Source: Chlamydomonas sphaeroides (lineage: Eukaryota; Chlorophyta; Chlorophyceae; Chlamydomonadales; Chlamydomonadaceae). Taken from it: a stretch of DNA of 13,597 nucleotides. The stretch covers positions 1 through 13,597 of the forward strand of contig BDDC01002368.1 of NCBI GenBank assembly GCA_001662425.1, in the 5' to 3' direction. Of this stretch, positions 6,923-13,597 are shown in pieces; position 1 is the first letter of the stretch, and each line of letters starts with the position of its first letter. Both the position numbers and the translations under genes were made by a program. The notes under the pieces are model-generated. The model saw only the letters and a list, made by a program, of their open reading frames with translations. It was not told the origin of the DNA and did no database searches.

Positions 6923-9018
6923 ATGCCAAAGAGCAAGCGCAGTCAAGTCGGTGCGTTCTGCCAGCCGATGTATTACTTCTGGCAGAGTCAGCTCGCCTGC
7001 GCTGTCGCTAACGGGGCCGCATGTCCGCCGCCGCGCAGTATCCCTGACGAAGGTCAAAAAGAAGGGCCGGCAATGGAAGGAGGGCCTCGTGGAGAAGATA
7101 CGACAGTCCCTCGACACGTAGGCACGGGGCACTAAGGGCTAGGCGGCAGGGTTTCCCGCTGTCGCCGGGCGCGCAGTTGACCGCCGCCACCACCCCCTCC
7201 CGTACAACCCAGCTACCCCACTGTGTACTTATTCAAGTACTACAACATGCGGAATGAGAGCTTCAAGCAGCTGCGCGAAGACCTCAAACACACCAGCAGG
7301 TGCGGCTGCCGCTGTGGGGCAGGGGGGGGGCCAGGGCCGCGACAGCGTCGCCGCCAGCGTCGTCGCCGCCCAACCGCCTACCGCCGCGGACTCCTGGCAC
7401 GTCTGTCTGACCGCCTCCCTTCCTCTCCCTCCCCGCCGCTCCCCGCCCTCCCGGCCCCCCACCCAAGGTTCGTGCTGGGCTCCACGGCGCTTATGCAGGT
7501 GGCGCTGGGCAAGAGCGCGGCGGACGAGTACAAGTCGGGGCTGTCGGGGCTCAGCGAGCGCATCAAGGGCATGGTGGGGCTATTCTTCACCAAGCTGCCG
7601 CATGAGGAGGTGCGCGGAGGGCCCGAGCAAAATGCGGGGGGGGGTAGGGGTCCCGGGGGCGTCAGAGGCGGCCCCAGGGAACCCCAATTGCGGAGTGAAG
7701 GTGCGGTGGCGTGGGGCGTGTGTCGGCAGCGCAGGCGGAGGCGCAGCAAGGGTCCGACGAGCCCCCGCTACCCAATGTCCCCAGCTCCGCACACCTGCTC
7801 TGCATGGCGCCCTGCCCCTCCCGATGCTCCCAGCCCTCGTTCGCCCTCGTTCGCCATCCCCACACCGCACACCCCTCCCCCTCCCCGGGCCCCTGCCCCG
7901 CCCCACAGGTGACGGCCGCATTCGAGGGCTTTGTGCACGACGACTTTGCGCGCGCCGGCAGCAAGGCCGTGCACGACTTCCGGCTGACGGCGGGGCCGCT
8001 CACGGGGCCGGGCGGGCCCTTGGCGCACACGCTGGAGCCGGGGCTGCGCAAGCTGGGGCTGCCCACGCGCCTGAACAAGGGCGTGGTGGAGCTGCTGGCG
8101 GACCACGTGGTGGGGCTGAGGGAGGGGGAGGGAGGGAGGGAGGGGTTGTGCCAAGGAGACTGAGGAAAGGGGCTGGTGGGGAGGGAGGGAGGGATGGGGG
8201 TGTACCGAGGAAGTAACGAGCCAGCGTGGGCCCCTGGTGCAATGGGAGGGGGGGCCGTGGTGCGGGGGTTGTGGGCCGGAAGCAAGGAGTGGGGCGCGAG
8301 GCGGGGCGGCGGGGGCGCAGACTGCTTGGTGTGGGACCCGCGGGAGGGGGCCGGCGGTGGTAGCGCCCAGGGCTTTCAGGGGGTGCCTGTAACGGGGCAT
8401 GGGGGGCTGGTGTGGAAAGTGGGATAGAATGGCAGAGGAGGCACGGGGGCGGCGTCAGTCTTGTGGAAGACGGGGTATCGCGGTTGCGCGGGGCTGCTCG
8501 CAGGGCGTCGGCGGCTCCATCCACCCAAGCACGCCCTCGACCCCGCCGGCCCTCTGCCTCTGGTTCCCGCCCCTCCTGGACCCCATGATTCCTGCGGCTC
8601 CTGAACCCGAACCCCGGCCCTGAACCCCACCGAGCCCATTCTCCTCGCAACAGACACACCACTACTAGTTCCTTCATCTGCCCTCCCTTCCCTCCCACCT
8701 ACCTCCCCTTCATCCCCCCCCCCCCAGGTGTGCCGCACGGGCCAGAAGCTGGACGCCAACCAGGCCGGCATCCTGCGCGTGTTCGACATTCGCATGGCGC
8801 AGTGCAAGCTCAAGCTGCTGGCCGTGTGGCGCGGGGGCGCCGAGGGCGGCGAGGGCGGCGAGGTGGAGGAGCTGAGCGAGGACGAGGAGGGCGGTGGCGC
8901 GGGCGGCGGCGACGATGACGCCCCCGACTTCGACGTGGTGGGCGACGACGTGGGGCTGGGCAGCGGCGGCTTCAGCGACGAGCCGGAGATGGAGGAGGGC
9001 GACGAGGAGGAGGCCTGA
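6923..9018 (+). CDS. MRT4: mRNA turnover protein 4 homologue, 60S ribosome assembly factor
   Basis: MRT4 (MRTO4) is the nucleolar paralogue of ribosomal P0; it occupies the P-stalk site on pre-60S particles until P0 replaces it. Six exons: 6923-6950, 7039-7117, 7213-7299, 7468-7609, 7909-8109, 8728-9018, all GT-AG and in frame, 275 residues. The start MPKSKRSQVVSLTKVKKKG is the family signature. It is followed by YLFKYYNMRNESFKQLRED (about 42-60), the FVLGSTALMQVALGKS block, GLFFTKLPHEEV, FARAGSKA, PHTLEP-like LAHTLEPGLRKLGLPTRLNK, and ILRVFDIRMAQCKLKLLAVW near the end. The C-terminus is an acidic, Gly-rich tail of about 60 residues, longer than in human MRTO4 (239 residues in total). The last intron (618 bases) is the largest and very G-rich. 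The first exon encodes only nine codons plus one base. Confidence 0.95.
8120..8200 (+). repeat. G-run clusters with quadruplex potential in MRT4 intron 5
   Basis: Six G-runs of three or more separated by single bases lie at 8120-8145, and five more at 8178-8200. They sit just after the donor of intron 5 on the sense strand, so the pre-mRNA would carry the same runs. Both clusters meet the usual G-quadruplex sequence rule. Confidence 0.8.
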
Positions 9019-9445
9019 GCGCGGCGGTGGCGGTGGCGAGGGGCAGGGGGTAGGGTTGCAGCAGGGGCTAGTCAGGTCGGGGCGCTGGGGGAGCGGGAGG
9101 GGCGGGGTGCAGGAGTGCAGCACAGGTGTAGGCAGGTAGGAGGCTGGCAGTAGGATGGGGAGTTAGGAGCCTGCGACGCAGGCGAGAGCGCTGGGCGAGC
9201 CAGCGATTGTGGCCCGGAGGCCGCCTGGTTGTGGCCGCGGCAGCGGCCGGCGGGCGGGTGGGGCCTGGCGCCCGCTGGGCGCGCTGCGGGGCCGGCCGCC
9301 GCCCGAGCGAGCCCGCTGCTGCTCCTGGGTGGCAGAGGGCGGCTGCTGCCGAGGCGTTTGTTTGTGTTTGGGCATCTAGGGCCGGCGGGCTGGGTCGCCC
9401 GGCTGCGCTGCGCTTCCTGCCGTGTACGTCTATGAACCCGCCCGC

Positions 9446-9475
9446 GCTGGGCTGGGCTGGGCTGGGCTGGGCTGG
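9446..9475. repeat. Pentanucleotide repeat (GCTGG)6
   Basis: Six perfect GCTGG units in a row, followed by CATGC. It is a simple microsatellite in the MRT4-CCT6 intergenic region. Confidence 0.95.
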
Positions 9476-9497
9476 CATGCAACAACGAACTGGAAGC

Positions 9498-9525
9498 CAC
9501 GTGTGCTCATTTTCAACACGTGTGC
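9498..9525. promoter_or_regulatory. Two copies of CACGTGTGC (G-box core)
   Basis: CACGTGTGC occurs at 9498-9506 and 9517-9525, 19 bases apart, each containing the palindromic CACGTG core bound by plant-type bZIP and bHLH factors. They lie about 490 bases upstream of a TATAAAA element. Regulatory use is only an inference. Confidence 0.3.
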
Positions 9526-9977
9526 CAGCATCGCAACCGCCGAGGTCCGGCGTGCCGTGTGCGGCTTCGCGCTCCCACCCGCCTGCGCTGGGCTGCTCCA
9601 TGCCCAGCGCGGGGCGCGTCCTGGTGTGCGCCATTCGCCGTCTGTCCGCCCACCCGTTGCGCCGCATGTGCTGTGCGGCCAAGCGCCGGGGGCTCAAATT
9701 CCGACACGAACCGGCAGGCGGGGGGGACAGAGGTGGACAGAGGGGCACATGGCCCCGCCCTGCCGTCGACGCGCGGCTGTGCGACCACCCCAACGGCCAG
9801 CCGCTGCCCGCCGGCATAAAGTGGGTCCGCCCTATGCAGGCCGCCAAACCAGGGCCCAAAGGGCGGCCGCGTGTGGCTCCAGCTGCTGGCGGCGCCCGGC
9901 GCTGTCGGGTGCCGGCCATGCTCCGGCGGACTGCCTGGCCCCTGGCGCCGGGAAGCGCTGGCCCCCAAGCGCCAAGC

Positions 9978-10014
9978 GCTGTGTCGAGCTTATAAAAGCT
10001 AGGCTCGACACAGC
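9978..10014. repeat. 12-bp perfect inverted repeat enclosing TATAAAAG
   Basis: GCTGTGTCGAGC (9978-9989) and GCTCGACACAGC (10003-10014) are exact reverse complements around the 13-base loop TTATAAAAGCTAG. The loop carries a consensus TATA box on the plus strand at 9991-9997. The structure could be a hairpin in RNA, a symmetric protein-binding site around a core promoter, or a chance palindrome. Confidence 0.85.
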
Positions 10015-10673
10015 ACCAGCGGCCACGCCGGCGCCAAGCAGGCGAGCTGTGTGCTGCCTGGGTTTAAGCGGTACGTGGAGGCTGTTCGACTGTGCGCCGT
10101 CCCACCGCAGCGGACAGCGCGCTGAGCTCGCAGCAGGACCCCCGGAGCGCGTCAGGCATATCCTCAATCACTCATACTCCACAAAAAAATTTTCCGCGGA
10201 CCGGCCCTCACGCCCGGGACGCTGCTGCTGGCTGCAGGGGCTGCAGACGCCCTCCTGGAGTCCGCGAAGCACGAGTCCCTGAGCCCCCCTCGCGAAACCT
10301 CACGGACCCCGCGGACCGTGCTCAGGCGTGGCCCGTGCCTCGCCCCCGGACCCCGCTGCGGGCTGCACAGGCGGCAGGCGCCCACACGGGGGGGGAGGGG
10401 GGGGTCCGCTGCTGCGATGCGCCGGCGTGTGCGCAAGACGAGCCCGCCATGAGCCCATGAGGGGGCGGCGCGTGCCATCGCAGCCTGCCCCGGCAGGCAG
10501 CTGGCCTCCGAAGTCCAGACTCGCCACCGTTTCACACTGTGCCCTGCAGCTCCAGCCCCGCATCCAGCCTCCTCCGCCTCCCTGCACCCGCCCGACCGCC
10601 TGCTGCAGGCTCCGCCGCTCACGCGTCGCCACCCCGGGCAACCCTCCGACGCCCAGCCACACACTCTCGCAGT

Positions 10674-10700
10674 CACACACACACACACGCGCGCGCGCGC
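10674..10700. repeat. CA/CG dinucleotide repeat
   Basis: A (CA) run at 10674-10688 passes directly into (GC)6 at 10689-10700, giving 27 bases of strict pyrimidine-purine alternation. It is a compound microsatellite and a classic Z-DNA-prone sequence. Confidence 0.9.
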
Positions 10701-10885
10701 CGCCCCCTGGTGCCCACTTGGCGCCCTTACCCCCTCCGCAACGCTAGCTAGCCTGCACCCACCTGCCCCGCCGCCAGCCTCCCAGTGCCCTTACGCCCCT
10801 CCGCCCCCTCAACACGCTTCCTCCCCTCACCACGACCCCCCTCACCACGGCCCGACCCCCGCTTCCCCCTTCACCCCCTGTCACC

Positions 10886-13160
10886 CTACTTGCGCATGTT
10901 GATGCCCGCCCGCATCACCTCGTCCACCAGCAGCAGCTGCCCCGCCAGCACGGGCGCCGACTGCAGGATCTGGCGCTTGACAATGTAGTTGTCGTACACG
11001 CCTGGGCCGGGGAGGTGTGTGCCAGGAGGGCGGGGGAACGCGAGGGGGCTCAGGCGGTAAGGAAGGACGATTGCTGTGCAGGGCCCCCCCCAAAGCTCCT
11101 ACCCGCGAGCGTGGGGTCCATGGGCTCCCCGGTGGCGGTGTCCAGCCCCACCACCAGGCCGCGCTCGTGCTCCTCCTGGGGTTGGGGTGTGGGGGTTGGG
11201 GCGGGTGGGGAGGGGCACGCCAGGCAGTGAGCGGCCGCAGGTGAGCACAGCGGCAGGCGCGGGGGCCAGGCGGCGCGGGGGTGGGGCTGCACCCAGCGGC
11301 AGCCCGGGGGGGAGCAGGGGCTGTGGGCGCCGGGAGGGAGGGGGTGGCGGCCGCATGGCTGGCACCGGGCTGGCCATGCAGCCAAGCACGCCCCCCCCCC
11401 CGCACCGTGAAGCTAAAAAGGGGGCGTGGTGGCGGCAGCGGCACCCCGGCCCACCCTTCCCCTCGCCCCTCCTGCACGCCCTCCCTCCCTCCCGCACCCC
11501 ACCTGCAGCCGGATGACCGCCTCCTGGCTGTCGTGCCCGCTGTTGTCCGCCAGCGCCTTGGCCAGGCCCAGCAGCGCCTCCGCGAAGGCGTCCAGGCCCA
11601 GCTTGGCGCGGCCCGCCACCTGGGAGGGTGGGGGGAGGATAGGGTGGGGCGTTCGGGGGGAAGGGTGTCCGCAAGCGAGCTGGCGAAGGGGGTGGGAGGG
11701 GCCGGGGCAGCGTGCGGTCGCGGCACGCCCCCGCACGTGTCCCACGCCGTCACCGAGCCGGCCCCGGGTGCGCTCTCGCCCCCATGCAGCCCGGGGCCGC
11801 AGGCCAGGGGACCCACAGCCGCGGCGCAGGCCAGGCCAGGTCAGGTCAGGTCAGCCGCTGGGTGCGGTGGCGGGCTGGCGAGCACCTCCCTCCCCTACCC
11901 CGCCCCCGGGGGCAGCACGGCCCGGCCCGCACCTCCCCCTTCCCCCCTTTCCCCCCTCCCGGCCGCCCACCTTGCTGCGGACCACGGTGCGCAGGTGGTG
12001 CGCCGCCGCCACCTCGAACGCGCCGCCGCCTGGGGGTTTGAGGGCGCAGGAGCAGGGGAGGCAGGGGGGCCAGGGGGGTTGAGCGACCCAGGCTGTATGC
12101 CTGTACGGCCCAGCGGCGGGGGCTCACGCCAGCGGCGGCAGTGGGCTGGGGAGGGGGGAGAGGCGGGATGCGCGCAGCGCGGCGGAGGCCGGGGTGCGAG
12201 TTGGGGCGGGACGGTCAGGTGCGGTGCGGGGGCCACATGGGGGTGACGGGAGGGCGGGGCCAAGTGCGACCCAAACCCTGACGCCGCCCGGCAGCACGGT
12301 GGCGCACGGTGGCGCACGGCGACACAGCCGCCGCACCCGCGATGACGGCGCCGTCGTCGATGCCGTTCTTCACGGCGCGGAGGCCGTCGCGCACCGCGTC
12401 CTTGATCTGGCAGCGGCAGGCGGGGGGTGGCGGCCGAGGGCGAGGGGCGGTGGTCAGCAAGCGAGGCGGCACGGCAGGGCGGCTCGCGAGGTCCGCGAGG
12501 CGGCAGCCGGGGGCGCCTCTTCCCCCCCCCTGCCCCCGCCCCCCGGCACCCTTGCACCGGCCTCCCTCCGCCCCCTGCCCCCTCCGCCCTTCCCCACCTG
12601 CGCGATGACGTGGTCCGAGGGCCCCTTGATGAGGATGGTGCAGCTGTGGCTGTTGGCCACGCCCTCCACAAACGTGTACTTCTCCTCACCCAGCACGTGC
12701 TCGTACACCTCGTCCGCGTGGCCCAGGCACTCGGGGCACAGCTCCTCCACCTGGCGGGGGGAAGGAGGGGAGGAGGGGAAGGCGCGTGTGTGGCCGTCAT
12801 GCGAACTCCCACACATATACACACCTCACCAGCTGCCCGTGCAGCTCTCGCAGCGTGCCCAGGCAGCAGCGCGGGCGCGGGCCGCGGCGCAGCCGGCTGC
12901 CGCCCTACCACCAACACCAACATGTCCGCTGCCCGCCGCTGCTACGCGCCGGACCCAGCGCACGCTCCCTACGGGTGCCGCCACCCAGTGTTCATCCCAC
13001 ATATCCCCATGCCGCCCCGCTCCAGCACCCGCGCTGCGCCGCCCACTCCCGTGCCCGCCCACCCGCCCCGCCTCCTCACCGAGTTGACGGAGAAGCCGCC
13101 CGCCGCCAGCTGGATGCGCTCCATGTTGCGCTTCTTGGCGCGGCGCAGCGCAATGATGCC
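10886..13160 (-). CDS. CCT6: T-complex protein 1 subunit zeta (CCT6), C-terminal part
   Basis: Subunit of the cytosolic group II chaperonin CCT/TRiC, which folds actin, tubulin and other proteins with ATP. Seven exons on the minus strand: 13160..13080, 12750..12598, 12406..12337, 12029..11971, 11619..11503, 11175..11103, 11001..10886, all GT-AG and in frame, ending MRAGINMRK then TAG. They give 222 residues, about the last 40 percent of a protein normally near 535 residues. The first visible exon (GIIALRRAKKRNMERIQLA) belongs to the apical domain. Then come EEKYTFVEG, the LIKGPSDHVIAQIKDAVRDG segment, the nucleotide-site AGGGAFEVA loop of the equatorial domain, and GLDTATGEPMDPTLAGVYDN with VKRQILQSAPVLAGQLLLVD. 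The latter resemble plant CCT zeta more than other CCT subunits. The N-terminal ATP-binding motifs and start codon lie beyond the right edge. The introns (101 to 351 bases) are rich in C on the plus strand. Confidence 0.95.
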
Positions 13161-13597
13161 CTGGATAACGGGGAAAAGGAAGGGGGTGAGGAAGGGGGGA
13201 GCGTGTCACAAGGACGTACCCAGGTACCGCCCAGGTACCGCCGTCTGTCTCGCTGCCCCGGCCGAGGGCCCGAGGGCCCACTGCTGGACACCCCGGGGCG
13301 CGACCCGCGGCAGCGGGCGGTCAGGCAGGGCACCGTGTGTCCCCCCCGCTGGCGGAAGGCGACGGGGGCTGTCCCAGGCGGCAGCGCAGCCCACGCCACC
13401 GCGTCGGGTGGCGGTGGTGGCGAGCCAGGGGTCCAGGTGCATGCCTCCATCCGCCCCTCGCCCGCACTCCTTGCATCCCACCCCACGTCCAGCCGGCGTA
13501 CACCCAAGCGATGCAAGCGAAGTGCCGGTAGTGCGCCCCGCCCCCCCGCCGTCGTTGGCCTCCCGGCGCCCCCCTCCGCCCCCCCCCCCCCCCCCCC
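13161..13597 (-). other. CCT6 intron sequence running to the window edge
   Basis: The acceptor CGTTATCCAG at 13161-13170 opens the first visible CCT6 exon, so the sequence to its right is intron on the minus strand. No stretch matching the preceding CCT zeta segment (the part ending just before GIIALRR) was found in any frame. The last 18 bases are all C, with further C-runs just before, which often marks a contig end or an unresolved homopolymer. Confidence 0.6.

Larger units (their letters stand above)
9019..10885. other. Long intergenic region between convergent MRT4 and CCT6
   Basis: The interval is nearly 1.9 kb, much more than two short 3' UTRs should need. I saw no TGTAA signal on the plus strand after MRT4 or on the minus strand after CCT6. 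Long open frames exist in several frames on both strands (for example 9068-9919 minus, 9422-10282 plus), but their translations are Arg/Pro/Ala-rich without conserved motifs, as expected by chance in GC-rich DNA. The region holds a (GCTGG)6 repeat, two CACGTG boxes, a TATA-containing hairpin and a CA/CG repeat, listed separately. Confidence 0.5.

Noticed and set aside
7254..8216. 320-codon plus-strand open frame
   Set aside because: It is an out-of-frame read through MRT4 exons 3-5 and their introns; the spliced MRT4 model explains this interval fully.
9446..9475. Telomere-like or CRISPR-like repeat
   Set aside because: It is a plain pentanucleotide microsatellite without spacers and does not match the TTTTAGGG telomere repeat of green algae.
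9068..9919. 283-codon minus-strand open frame
   Set aside because: It overlaps equally long plus-strand frames, its translation is Pro/Arg/Ala-rich without motifs, and stop codons are rare by chance in DNA this GC-rich.
9422..10282. 286-codon plus-strand open frame
   Set aside because: It starts by translating a (GCTGG) microsatellite, has no domain-like segments, and reads straight through the hairpin and TATA region.
11281..12246. 321-codon plus-strand open frame
   Set aside because: It is antisense to CCT6 exons and introns and is low-complexity; the CCT6 frame on the other strand is conserved.
11895..12923. 342-codon minus-strand open frame
   Set aside because: It covers CCT6 exons in the wrong frame and reads through their introns; spliced exons 12750..12598 and 12406..12337 account for the coding signal.

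Overview
The window looks like nuclear DNA of a green alga, most likely in or near Chlamydomonadales. Genes are split by short GT-AG introns with G/C-rich third codon positions. One protein is a PP2C phosphatase resembling the chloroplast photosystem II core phosphatase. G/C homopolymers, CA/CG repeats and trinucleotide repeats are common. I see no bacterial operon, rRNA, tRNA, CRISPR array or complete mobile element. Species is not determinable by eye.

Layout, left to right. 1-750: no convincing gene; a 20-bp repeat lies just before a coding block. 752-1550 (minus): the last two visible exons of an uncharacterised protein. 1551-2662: intergenic, with an imperfect 40-bp tandem repeat and a pyrimidine-rich tract. 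2663-4584 (minus): a complete nine-exon gene for a 395-residue PP2C-type phosphatase with a basic N-terminal extension; two of its eight introns appear to be GC-AG. 4585-6051: intergenic, with a small perfect hairpin. 6052-6618 (minus): prefoldin subunit 3, complete and intronless. 6923-9018 (plus): MRT4, the ribosome-assembly paralogue of ribosomal protein P0, six exons, 275 residues. Prefoldin 3 and MRT4 diverge from a 304-bp gap that probably carries both promoters. 9019-10885: long intergenic region between convergent genes, with a TATA-containing hairpin, two CACGTG boxes and a Z-DNA-prone repeat. 10886-13160 (minus): the last seven exons (222 residues) of CCT6, chaperonin subunit zeta; the 5' part lies beyond the right edge. 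13161-13597: intron sequence ending in a poly-C run.

Functionally, PFD3 and CCT6 act in the same pathway, since prefoldin hands nascent actin and tubulin to the CCT ring, and MRT4 belongs to 60S ribosome assembly. The phosphatase probably works in the chloroplast, on photosystem II if the PBCP assignment is right. These are housekeeping genes, and I do not see a new multi-gene system. The points most worth checking are the two GC-AG introns in the phosphatase gene, the unidentified gene at the left, the hairpin/TATA region at 9.98 kb, and the composition change near 7.3 kb. Exon models were read by eye from splice signals, frame continuity and remembered family conservation; no alignment was run.
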